Shown piece by piece: positions 9,378 to 16,759 of a stretch of DNA of 64,000 nt. The first letter of the stretch is position 1; each line of letters opens with the position of its first letter. Source of the DNA: Tardibacter chloracetimidivorans (GTDB lineage Bacteria; Pseudomonadota; Alphaproteobacteria; Sphingomonadales; Sphingomonadaceae); contig NZ_CP018221.1 in NCBI RefSeq assembly GCF_001890385.1, positions 434,001 through 498,000 of the forward strand, written 5' to 3'. Both the position numbers and the translations under genes were made by a program. The notes beneath the pieces were generated by a model, which was not told the DNA's origin, searched no databases, and was given only the letters and a program-made list of their open reading frames with translations.

Positions 9378-10213
9378 TCACATATCCTCGGCAAATGCCT
9401 GCGCGACGATGGCGAATGCGTCCATCAGCCCGGCAGGCTGATCGCCGACGCCGCCCGCTGCCGGCAGCAGGCGACCGCCAAAGCCGCCCGACTGGCATTG
9501 CAGCCAGAGATCGACGATCGCGAAGTAGCGAGGGCTCAGGACGTAGCGGGGGTTTTCCGGCCAGACTTCCCCGTCGATTTCCCATCCGCGGGGGACGCGC
9601 TGTCCGAATTCGAAGTCTCTTGGCTTTCGCCGGACCCGGACAGCGCAGCGGAGTTTTTTGCGTGGCCCCCGCCATAGAGCATGGCATAGGCCTCGTTTCC
9701 GACGGTGCGGATGTCGAGCGGATGAACATGCGCCAGCGCCGCTTCGGCAACCTTTTCATCGGCGGTGAACGCTATCTTGCCGGGCACCGCATCGTCCCAG
9801 CCCTTCACGAACCACATGAAGGCCACCAACGGCAAAATGCTCCCGCGCTGGACCTGCCGTTCCTGCAGGATCCGGAATTCGGGCCAGGCATTGGCCATCA
9901 GGCGCTCGGTCTCGACCAGCAGCGCTTCGTCTTCCTTGCTCAGTTTTTCGGCCGCGCGGGAGAGACGGATCACCTCCAGCAGCCGCGGCTGATCTTCCTT
10001 CTCGGCGAGCGCGCGGACGCCGTCCGCCAGCGCGTCGCACAGCTGGAAATGATAGACCTTGGGCGCCCGCCAGCGGGCCGCCAGCTCGGCCTCGAACAGC
10101 TCGCGCTCGACGACGCCGCCGGGCTTGATCTGGAACGTCGCCGCCTTGCCGTCATAGCCCTTGATGGGCGACGTGAAGGCAACCAGCGCGGTTGAAAGTG
10201 CAATGTCGGTCAC
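9378..10213 (-). CDS. Tail assembly chaperone G-T, product of -1 ribosomal frameshift
   Basis: Predicted 278-aa product. The first 187 codons are shared with the G protein and end HAKN at the heptamer A_AAA_AAC (9653-9659). After a -1 slip, 91 further codons stay open to the TGA at 9378. The extension has no ATG, GTG or TTG start before its ATG at codon 77 and carries a WPENPRY...FAIVDLWLQCQ stretch, similar in flavour to lambda GpT-like extensions. Lambda and most long-tailed phages make G and G-T this way between the tail tube and tape measure genes. The frameshift is inferred from sequence, not measured. Confidence 0.75.
9536..10213 (-). CDS. Tail assembly chaperone (G protein, zero-frame product)
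   Basis: 225 aa, ATG at 10213, TGA at 9536. Lies between the tail tube and tape measure genes, the usual chaperone position. Residues about 40-150 are helical (FEAELAARWRAPK, ALAEKEDQPRLLEVI), then FVKGWDD. The last 38 residues after the slippery site are Ser/Gly/Lys-rich and look like non-structural tail, which is common in G proteins. It binds nascent tape measure protein in related phages. The zero-frame stop is embedded in the -1 reading frame extension. Confidence 0.8.
   Translation of the reverse strand: MTDIALSTALVAFTSPIKGYDGKAATFQIKPGGVVERELFEAELAARWRAPKVYHFQLCDALADGVRALAEKEDQPRLLEVIRLSRAAEKLSKEDEALLVETERLMANAWPEFRILQERQVQRGSILPLVAFMWFVKGWDDAVPGKIAFTADEKVAEAALAHVHPLDIRTVGNEAYAMLYGGGHAKNSAALSGSGESQETSNSDSASPADGKSTGKSGRKTPATS
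9653..9659 (-). promoter_or_regulatory. -1 programmed frameshift slippery heptamer
   Basis: On the minus strand the zero frame reads GCA AAA AAC, which gives the canonical X_XXY_YYZ heptamer A_AAA_AAC. The -1 frame stays open for 91 codons beyond it and ends 1 base before the next gene's start codon. I did not find a strong downstream stem by eye. Confidence 0.75.
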
Positions 10214-10224
10214 GATTGGACTCC

Positions 10225-11460
10225 TCAGTAAAAGCAGCGGATCACGTCGCCGTCGCGCGTGTTCGAATCCCTGCCCGGATTGATCGCGCGGAAGTTGACC
10301 TGTTCGGAGCGGAAGCTGCCGCGCGTGCCAGGATCGGCCGCGACCGGCTGCAGCTGCGGCAGGGTGATGCCGATGCGGTTGCCGGCGGCATAGCCAAAGC
10401 GGATGATGCCCGGATAGACGCTCCCCGCCGCGATTTCGGCCAGCGTGTTGCGGGTCGCGACCAGCGTTGCAAGCGGATCGCAGGTGACGCGGGGCGTGCG
10501 CCCGCCGATCTGGCCCGGCCCGAAGCCGTTGGTGGTGTTCGGATCGTCGGGGCTTTCCAGCTCCGCCCCGTCACTGATCGAGAACTGGCTGATCGGAAGC
10601 GCCTTGCGATTGATGTGGAATGCTTCCGACAGGGCCGAGCCCTGCAGCAGCAGCGGGCCGCTGTGGTTGGCGACGGTCAGGTTCGTCGGGATCCCGGCAT
10701 CCGAAAGCCCGGCATAGACGCCGGTGAATTCAAAGCTCTCGAACCCGGCGCCTGCCGCATTGCCCTCAAGCGTCACCTGGCCACGGCAACCGAGGAACTT
10801 CCGCAGCAGCCCGTCCTCATAGACGTAGATGGTCGCTGAAGGATGGTCGGTCGCGCGGGCGGCATTGTCCGCCGGGCTGGTGCCCGCATAGGTCCAGTTG
10901 TCGGGGATGCTCACGCTGGTGGTGGTGTCGAGCACCGGCGAGAAGCTGTCGGTCAGCGTCGCCACCCTGCCGACGGTATAGTCGGAGACAAAGGGAATTG
11001 CGCCGTCGCCCACGCCCGCGCCGATCACCAGCGGCATGCCGCGATAGAGCTGCGCCGTGGCGGCAAAGCTCGCCTCCAGCGTGGCCTCGCTTGCGCCGCC
11101 CGCCGCCAGCACCGCAGCCGAAACGGCGGCCTGGAAGAACCCGCGCTTGCCGCAGGCCGAATAGGGCGCATGAAGCGGCGGCTTGACCACCGACGTATAG
11201 GTGACGCCGAGGCCTGCGCCCTTCAGGCGCGAGCGGAAGCGGATGGTGGCGGGCTGGCCGACGATCAGCGGCGCGCCGGCGACCAGGCTGCCGGTCGCTT
11301 CGTTCGAATTCTCCTCGCGATAGGGCGAATTCCAGCCGACGCTGTCGGCCTCGACCGGGATTGCATCGGTGTTGCCTACGGGGGATGCATCCTCCCCTTC
11401 GGTTGATTCCAGCTTGACCAGCACCGCGACATTGCGCGGGCGGATGACGGGATCTGCCAT
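10225..11460 (-). CDS. Major tail tube protein
   Basis: 411 aa. Located between the tail terminator and the tail chaperone. It is beta-rich with alternating hydrophobic residues and Gly/Thr-rich loops (YVYEDGLLRKFLGCRGQVTLEG, shown only in part). The phrase FEFTGVYAGL around residue 250 resembles tube proteins of lambda-type phages. It is longer than lambda gpV (~250 aa), so it may carry a surface domain. It polymerises around the tape measure to form the tube. Assignment comes from gene order and fold style. Confidence 0.75.
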   Translation of the reverse strand: MADPVIRPRNVAVLVKLESTEGEDASPVGNTDAIPVEADSVGWNSPYREENSNEATGSLVAGAPLIVGQPATIRFRSRLKGAGLGVTYTSVVKPPLHAPYSACGKRGFFQAAVSAAVLAAGGASEATLEASFAATAQLYRGMPLVIGAGVGDGAIPFVSDYTVGRVATLTDSFSPVLDTTTSVSIPDNWTYAGTSPADNAARATDHPSATIYVYEDGLLRKFLGCRGQVTLEGNAAGAGFESFEFTGVYAGLSDAGIPTNLTVANHSGPLLLQGSALSEAFHINRKALPISQFSISDGAELESPDDPNTTNGFGPGQIGGRTPRVTCDPLATLVATRNTLAEIAAGSVYPGIIRFGYAAGNRIGITLPQLQPVAADPGTRGSFRSEQVNFRAINPGRDSNTRDGDVIRCFY

Positions 11461-11490
11461 CGCCTGATTTCCTTCCTGTGATGGTGACGA

Positions 11491-11919
11491 TTATTGAAGC
11501 GCCGGGTCCGTCCGGCGCGCGAAGAACTGGATTTCAGCCATGAGCACGAAGCCGAGCGTGCGAACCTCGGCGAATTGAGCTGGCTGGATGGTAAGATCGC
11601 CCTCGTTGAGATCGTCGGCGATCCCGCCAAAGCTGTGATCGGCCGTCAACGCGGAGATCGTGCGCGAATAAAGCGCGGTCAGCGCCTTTCGCGCATCGGC
11701 CCCGCCATCGCCCTGAACATGGCCCTCGATCAGAATGTTCATGGCATAGAGCGTGACCTGCGGCCCCTCCTGGATCACACGTTGCCCCCGATCCTCGACC
11801 CCAAGCCAGGGAAAGGTGTCCGGGTCGCCCACGGGCGTATCTTCGACTGTGACGCCTTGGAGCGCCTGAAGACAGGCAACGACTGCACCGAATATCCGGT
11901 CGCGGATGGCTTCCGTCAT
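11491..11919 (-). CDS. Tail terminator protein (gpU-like)
   Basis: 142 aa. It opens with a helix (MTEAIRDRIFGAVVACLQAL), followed by alternating strands (VTLYAMNILIEGHV) typical of minor tail/tail terminator proteins. It lies between the head-tail completion gene and the tail tube gene. Its ATG overlaps the upstream stop (11916-11919). In related phages this protein caps the finished tail and joins it to the head. Confidence 0.7.
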   Translation of the reverse strand: MTEAIRDRIFGAVVACLQALQGVTVEDTPVGDPDTFPWLGVEDRGQRVIQEGPQVTLYAMNILIEGHVQGDGGADARKALTALYSRTISALTADHSFGGIADDLNEGDLTIQPAQFAEVRTLGFVLMAEIQFFARRTDPALQ

Positions 11920-12227
11920 GTGCGGGTGGACCTTTCCACGTCCAGATACCAGGCACCGGCCTCATCGAGCCGCTTCACCTGGGTGACCAGCCAGACGGTG
12001 CCCGCCGCGTCGCGGATAGCATCTTCCTTGGCTGGATCCCGCGAGAGGCTTGATGCGGGCAGTTCGAACGCGATGCGCCTCATCGAGCGGCCTTCCATCA
12101 GGTCGGCAGGCTCATCGTGGCGGATCGCGTCCGATATCGTGACGGACGATCCGACCTTGGGAATGAAGGTGATCTCAACACCCCAGTCGTCGCGGAGCGC
12201 GTCAAGATCGTCCGTCAGGTCGATCAT
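11916..12227 (-). CDS. Head-tail joining (stopper) protein
   Basis: 103 aa from ATG 12227. A longer frame upstream lies within the Gly-rich neighbour and is a shadow. Composition is beta-rich with FELPASSL in the middle and WLVTQVKRLDEAGAWYLDVE at the end (an OB/FII-like pattern). Gene order, after a capsid-associated gene and before the terminator, matches lambda gpFII-type stoppers. It seals the connector before tail docking. Recognition is by position and pattern only. Confidence 0.6.
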   Translation of the reverse strand: MIDLTDDLDALRDDWGVEITFIPKVGSSVTISDAIRHDEPADLMEGRSMRRIAFELPASSLSRDPAKEDAIRDAAGTVWLVTQVKRLDEAGAWYLDVERSTRT

Positions 12228-12231
12228 CGGA

Positions 12232-12495
12232 TCAGGCGCCCGCGCCTGCGCCCTGGCCGGTGCCTTCGCCAGCGCCGGCACCTTCGCCGGGGCCGGAACC
12301 CTCGCCAGCACCCTGCCCGGAGCCTTCGCCCGATCCGGCGGCGGCCTTCTTGCCTCCGCCCTTCTTGACGGGCGCGTCATTCGATGCGCGCCGCAGGCGC
12401 ACCAGCATGTCCGCCGTCGCCTTGTCGGTGTTGATTTTGTCACCGACGTCATGGTGCTTGCCATCAACCAGGATGGCTTCCTTCGCGTAGATCAT
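12232..12495 (-). CDS. Small head protein with Gly-rich low-complexity tail
   Basis: 87 aa. Residues 1-50 are an ordinary folded segment (GKHHDVGDKI, then TADMLVRLRRA). Residues 53-87 are almost only Gly, Ala, Glu, Ser with dipeptide-like repeats (GEGSGQGAGEGSGPGEGAG). It lies downstream of the capsid gene and upstream of the stopper gene, the position of small head-completion or decoration proteins in lambda-type phages. The repetitive tract is also repetitive in DNA (about 12232-12335) and may vary in length between relatives. Confidence 0.65.
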   Translation of the reverse strand: MIYAKEAILVDGKHHDVGDKINTDKATADMLVRLRRASNDAPVKKGGGKKAAAGSGEGSGQGAGEGSGPGEGAGAGEGTGQGAGAGA

Positions 12496-12517
12496 TGCAT
12501 TTCCCCAGAATGACGAA

Positions 12518-12538
12518 GGGCGGCTCCCAGAGCCGCCC
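12518..12538 (-). terminator. Hairpin after capsid gene
   Basis: Perfect 9-bp stem (GGGCGGCTC with GAGCCGCCC) and 3-nt loop, 30 bases past the capsid stop. On the minus strand it is followed by TTCGTCATT, a weak T tract. It could be a partial terminator or an mRNA 3' end protector. Confidence 0.55.
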
Positions 12539-12567
12539 CACGTCGTTTCGACAATTCGACCAGCTGC

Positions 12568-14568
12568 TTATGCGGTCAGCGCATCCAGCATCGCCGAGAA
12601 GCTCTCCGGATGCCGGACATTGACGTCCAGCGACTGGAACGCCTCGACGCGAACCGAGCCGGTCGGCGACAGGATGTAGGGATTGACCATCAGGTCGAGC
12701 CCGCCCCAGAGGCCGATCAGCATATCGGCCCAATTGCCGTAGATGATGGCCGAGCAGACGCCGTCGGCGGTGCCCTTGGTGAGGGTCGCGGGCACCTGGT
12801 TGGAAACCGCCGCCCGGTAGCCGTTCACTTCATTGCCGCGCTCCCAGACCGGATCGCCATTGGTGCTGGAGAACTTCTGGGTTTTCTTCAGCTTGCCGCG
12901 CACCTTGGAGTTGGTGAGATAGCCAAGGCTGCCGAGATCGGCATTGGCGACCGACACGGCGGTTTCCAGATCCACCATGTGATCCCAGGTCGGCGCAGCG
13001 CCATTGGTGCCGCCCGCGACCGATCCGATTCCGGCGGTCTGCATGATGCCGCGCGGCTGATTGGACGTGCCCGAGCCGTTGACGCCGGCCAGGTCGATCG
13101 CAAGCGCGATCACCTTGGCGATATCGCTGCGAACGAAGCTCTCGATATCGATCGAGGACTGCATCAGCAGCTGACGGCCATAGTCGGTGAACGCACCCAG
13201 CGTCTTGGGCGACATGGCCACCTGGTCGAACGCCTGCTGGCTTTCGGTCAGCGCCACCGCTTCCCCCACCCAATAGGCGGTCGCCCCGCCGGTCTGGCGC
13301 GGGATCGCGATATTGCCGTTGAGATCGGTCAGCATGCGCACGCCAAGGCCGGTCAGCGCCAGCGCATTGCGGAGCATGTCGATGAACGATCCCGCCAGCA
13401 GGTCGGTTGCCACCGTATGGCCGCCCGCCGTCGCCGTGCCGACCGAAAGGTCGCGCTGCTGCGGGATAAGCGGGGCGCGCAGCACGTCGACCGGCACACG
13501 AAAGCCCCGTGCTTCCGTCTGGCCGGTGCGGACCTGGGCGGCCTGCGAGCACTCGATTTCGAACGCGGCGGCTTCGTTCGCCCGCCGGTCATTCGGATTG
13601 GCGAGCGCGTTCATCAGCCTCACAAAGCTGAACTGCCGCGTCTCGCGCTCGGTCAGACCGATCGCGGGATCCTCGGCGACGCGGATCTGGATCTGGTTGC
13701 CCGCGCGCTGTTCATAATCAGCGATGAACTGCTCCAGCGAGCGCCCATCGGCGATCGCATCGCGCGCGAGCTCGCCGCAATTGAGCCGTCCGCCCATCGC
13801 GGTGATGGTCTGGACGCGGGCGCGCTCTGCATCGGTTGCGGCGCGGGTCGCGGCGGCAACGTCAACGGTGGGGGCAGCCGGAACCGGCGCGGGTGCGACC
13901 GGGGCAGCTGCGGTGGTGCCGGCGGGTGCGGCAGACGGCGAAGCGCCGTCACGGCGTTGAAAATTCATGTCGTCTTCCTCCTCTGGGGAAACAAGCGTGC
14001 GTGGATCAAATGCGGGCGCTTCGCCGTCGCGGCCGACGCCCACGGTTGCGTCTGCCGGCACCGCGACAAGGCTGACTTCATACGGCTCCCAATCAGTGAC
14101 GCGGTACGTCTCCTGGTTGTTTTCCGACGATTCCAGCTTGATGCCCGCGATGCGGTAGCCGACGCTCACCAGTTTGCGGATGCCATCCTTGACATCCTGA
14201 TAGACCTCCTCGGCGCGGGGCGATCGGCCAAATCGCACCAGCGCACGGCCCTTTTTGCCGTCGAGCCAGGCCTTCTCCACCACGCCCACCTGGTCATCGG
14301 GATCGTGGTTCACCAGGAGCGCGGCGCCACCGTTCAGCCTGCCAAGGCGAACGGCTTTTCTGCCGTGATCCAGGATTTCGACACCCCACCACCGCTCATA
14401 GGGCTCCTCGGATGAGAAGCTGAGCTCGACGGTGCGGCTTTCTTCGTTGATCGATTCAGCGCGTACCTCGATCATCAGGTCGCGCCGAAGCATTTGTTCG
14501 GGCAGCTCGGCGTCACGCCGGGCGATCAGCGCAGCTGCGCTGGCCGTGGTCAGGATTCTCTGCATCAT
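12568..14568 (-). CDS. Prohead protease - major capsid protein fusion
   Basis: 666 aa. Residues about 30-185 are an HK97-type prohead protease (S78): VNHD with His88 and KLVSVGY with Ser135. Residues about 190-245 are an Ala/Pro linker, and residues about 280-666 are an HK97-fold major capsid protein (LTESQQAFDQVAMSPKTLGA, then the QPRGIMQTAG region). Fused protease-capsid genes are known. An ATG at codon 201 (13966-13968) sits behind AGGAGG, so the capsid plus a ~90-residue delta-like segment (466 aa) may also be made alone. The start is MMQ behind GGGAGGA; the second ATG is equally possible. Confidence 0.92.
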   Translation of the reverse strand: MMQRILTTASAAALIARRDAELPEQMLRRDLMIEVRAESINEESRTVELSFSSEEPYERWWGVEILDHGRKAVRLGRLNGGAALLVNHDPDDQVGVVEKAWLDGKKGRALVRFGRSPRAEEVYQDVKDGIRKLVSVGYRIAGIKLESSENNQETYRVTDWEPYEVSLVAVPADATVGVGRDGEAPAFDPRTLVSPEEEDDMNFQRRDGASPSAAPAGTTAAAPVAPAPVPAAPTVDVAAATRAATDAERARVQTITAMGGRLNCGELARDAIADGRSLEQFIADYEQRAGNQIQIRVAEDPAIGLTERETRQFSFVRLMNALANPNDRRANEAAAFEIECSQAAQVRTGQTEARGFRVPVDVLRAPLIPQQRDLSVGTATAGGHTVATDLLAGSFIDMLRNALALTGLGVRMLTDLNGNIAIPRQTGGATAYWVGEAVALTESQQAFDQVAMSPKTLGAFTDYGRQLLMQSSIDIESFVRSDIAKVIALAIDLAGVNGSGTSNQPRGIMQTAGIGSVAGGTNGAAPTWDHMVDLETAVSVANADLGSLGYLTNSKVRGKLKKTQKFSSTNGDPVWERGNEVNGYRAAVSNQVPATLTKGTADGVCSAIIYGNWADMLIGLWGGLDLMVNPYILSPTGSVRVEAFQSLDVNVRHPESFSAMLDALTA
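13966..13983 (-). promoter_or_regulatory. Internal ribosome binding site and start inside capsid fusion
   Basis: On the minus strand AGGAGG is followed by an 8-nt spacer and an in-frame ATG encoding MNFQRRDGAS, just where the protease domain ends. This would allow separate synthesis of the capsid part in excess. Confidence 0.5.
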
Positions 14569-14583
14569 GGGCTTCCTCCCATC

Positions 14584-14608
14584 AAAAAAGCCGCCCCTCA
14601 GGCGGCTT
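14584..14608 (-). terminator. Rho-independent terminator after portal gene
   Basis: AAGCCGCC pairs with GGCGGCTT around a 5-nt loop, followed by T tract on the minus strand. The first arm encodes the last codons of the portal gene and its stop sits in the loop. It separates portal and capsid expression, perhaps only partially. Confidence 0.7.
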
Positions 14609-16157
14609 CGTCGTCATCATCGTCATCGTCGGCAGCGGATGGCTGCTGACCGGGTTGCGGCGGCGGTTGCGCGACCGGGCCAAGTCGCTGCTCTTCGGCC
14701 TCGATCTCTGTCCACACCTGTTCAGGATCACCGCCGCGCTCCCGGATCACCTGCGCGCGGCTCTTGATCTTCAAGGCGACTGCCTCTTTCTCGGCCGCCA
14801 TATCGGCCTTCGGATCAACCCAGTCCCAGCGCCGCCCCTGGAAGACCGGCGCGTTGAACTTGTCGAACTTGGTAAAGGGCAGCTGCCGCAGATCCGTATC
14901 GTAGAGCAGCGCCCGCGCCAGCCATGCCTCGACGATGGGCTCAAGCGCATCGCCGACTTCCCAACCCTGCAGCAGCTTCCAGTGCTCCCGATCGTCCAGC
15001 GTGCCGGATCGGATCGAAGAAAAGTTCACCTGGGTCAGATCGCCGGTCAGCGAATGATAGCTGGTGAGCAGTCCCGTCGCCATTTTGCGCGCGACCGCCT
15101 TGGTGAACGGATCGAACACGTCATTGGGATAGGCCGGGTCGAAAGCCTTCATGTCATAGCCGTCCGGCAGCACGCCGAACGTGCCCGGCTCGAAATCGGA
15201 CAGGAATTCCGGCTGTTCGTCGCCCGAAGCTTCATCGGCCAGGTCAGCCGGGTTGGACGGCATGCCGTCCATTTCCTTTTTGAAGAAAAAGCCCATTTTC
15301 GAAGCGCCGGCGTTGGCGGCGACCAGTGCTGATTCCTCGAACTGATCCAGATGACGCGCCCCGCGCAGGCCCGCAAAGGCCCAGGGGACGCCGCGCCACT
15401 GGTTCAGCTCCTCCGGCACGAACAGGTGCAATATCTCCCGCGCCGGCACGCGAATGTGCTTTTGGGCGGCGGTCGGCCCGTCGATGTCGCTGCGCGGCCC
15501 GCCATCCTTGATATGATAGGCCACCGGCTTCATGTCCGGGTCGAATTCCACGCCCATGCGGATCACGCCGCCGCCGGGCAATTCGCGATGCAGATCCTCA
15601 TCGAGCAGATGGCCAGGGATCAGCTTCAGCTGAAAGCGATGAATGCCTCGGGTCGGGCCTTCGACGAACTGGATCAGCATCTCCCCATCGCGCGCCGTCA
15701 TGGTGGCGATCAGCTTCTGGATCTGCACCCAGCTCAATTTGCCGGTCACCTCGCACTGCCCGCGCTTGGCCCAGCGCTTGAACGCCTCCAGCACGCGCGC
15801 GCTGTCGACCTTGTCCACCGTGCCGTCAGGGCGCCGACAATCGAACTTCAGCGAAAATCCCGCATGGCCGACCATATTGGTCTGGATCAGCGAGAAGAAT
15901 TTGCGCCCATATTCACTGTTGCGCGCAAAATCCCGGCTCCGCGCGCGCATCGGCTTCAGCTTGCCGATCAGCGACTGGTTCACCGTCATGTCCGACGACG
16001 TCCAGCTGCTGGTGAGCCTGTCGGTGATGCCAGCCTGAAACGAACGGCGCTGCGGCGGGATCGAACTGCGGAATCGCGGCCTGGTCACAGGGGCAGCAAC
16101 CGGCTCGGCCGCCGGCGCGGATCGCCGCGCCCATGGCAACAGATCTCTAAGGGCCAT
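14598..16157 (-). CDS. Portal protein (lambda gpB family)
   Basis: 519 aa, usual for the lambda-type portal. It carries the family features near residues 70-115 (ARNSEYGRKFFSLIQTNMVG), the DGEMLIQF segment near 155 and LHLFVPEELNQWRGVPW near 240-260. The C-terminus is Gln/Pro-rich and ends in an Asp run. The portal dodecamer forms the DNA entry channel at one capsid vertex. It lies directly downstream of the gpW-like gene and upstream of protease-capsid, the lambda order. Confidence 0.93.
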   Translation of the reverse strand: MALRDLLPWARRSAPAAEPVAAPVTRPRFRSSIPPQRRSFQAGITDRLTSSWTSSDMTVNQSLIGKLKPMRARSRDFARNSEYGRKFFSLIQTNMVGHAGFSLKFDCRRPDGTVDKVDSARVLEAFKRWAKRGQCEVTGKLSWVQIQKLIATMTARDGEMLIQFVEGPTRGIHRFQLKLIPGHLLDEDLHRELPGGGVIRMGVEFDPDMKPVAYHIKDGGPRSDIDGPTAAQKHIRVPAREILHLFVPEELNQWRGVPWAFAGLRGARHLDQFEESALVAANAGASKMGFFFKKEMDGMPSNPADLADEASGDEQPEFLSDFEPGTFGVLPDGYDMKAFDPAYPNDVFDPFTKAVARKMATGLLTSYHSLTGDLTQVNFSSIRSGTLDDREHWKLLQGWEVGDALEPIVEAWLARALLYDTDLRQLPFTKFDKFNAPVFQGRRWDWVDPKADMAAEKEAVALKIKSRAQVIRERGGDPEQVWTEIEAEEQRLGPVAQPPPQPGQQPSAADDDDDDDEAA

Positions 16158-16161
16158 GCGC

Positions 16162-16749
16162 CTAGAACCTCGCTTTCAACGTACCGCCGCCCCGCCGCAG
16201 GCCCCGCCGCAGGCCCCGGCGCTGGTCGGACTGGCGCTGCTCAGCCGCAACAAGCGCCGCATAATGGCCGCGCAGCCGCATCAATTCCGCATGAGGAATG
16301 GATTTGACCTGCCGCCCGTCCGACAGCGTCGTTTCCTCGTGCGTTTTCGAAGCGCGCCGCTCGATCACCGCCTCGATCGCGTCCAGGACCTTTCGGGCAT
16401 GGCTGCGCGGATCGAAGCTTGCATCAACCACGGTCGGGTCCGGCAGCACGGTCAGGGATCCCGACGCGATCGTGCGCCGCCCATAGCTGCCGTGCGTGAC
16501 AACCGCCGACCAGCTGCGCGGGCCGGGTTCCCATCCGCTCGCCGCGACCGTGATCAGCCAGCCTTCGGCATCCCAGGTCGCGTCAACGGCGTCGATCGCG
16601 CCGCCGGTGCGCTGAAAATGATAGACCAGCGCATAGCCCTCGCCCTGCGGATAGAGCGAACTCAGATCATCGCGGCGGATCCTTACCGTATCGCCAGCGG
16701 TGATTGTGTCCGGCTCCACGGTCAGTGGGGCGGAAAGCAGATTGCCCAT
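16162..16749 (-). CDS. gpW-like head-tail connector protein, enlarged
   Basis: 195 aa from ATG 16749; a longer frame is terminase shadow. It sits between terminase large subunit and portal, where lambda gpW (about 70 aa) lies. Residues about 110-170 form helices with a gpW-like pattern (ARKVLDAIEAVIE, then ELMRLRGHYAALVAAE). Residues 1-100 are an extra beta-rich domain, not in gpW. The end is Arg-rich with a tandem LRRG repeat. The connector helps DNA retention and tail docking. The gpW link is by position and weak pattern. Confidence 0.6.
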   Translation of the reverse strand: MGNLLSAPLTVEPDTITAGDTVRIRRDDLSSLYPQGEGYALVYHFQRTGGAIDAVDATWDAEGWLITVAASGWEPGPRSWSAVVTHGSYGRRTIASGSLTVLPDPTVVDASFDPRSHARKVLDAIEAVIERRASKTHEETTLSDGRQVKSIPHAELMRLRGHYAALVAAEQRQSDQRRGLRRGLRRGGGTLKARF

Positions 16750-16759
16750 GCAGAAATCC

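Noticed and set aside
9253-9759. 168-codon third-frame open reading frame over the chaperone
   Set aside because: Arg/Pro-rich shadow; it is not the frame reached by the -1 slip at 9653.
11916-12467. 183-codon version of the stopper gene
   Set aside because: The first 80 residues are an out-of-frame reading of the Gly-rich neighbour; the ATG at 12227 gives a normal product.
12610-14415. 601-codon plus-strand open frame
   Set aside because: Antisense to the protease-capsid fusion gene; composition is typical of a shadow and the minus-strand gene has clear domains.
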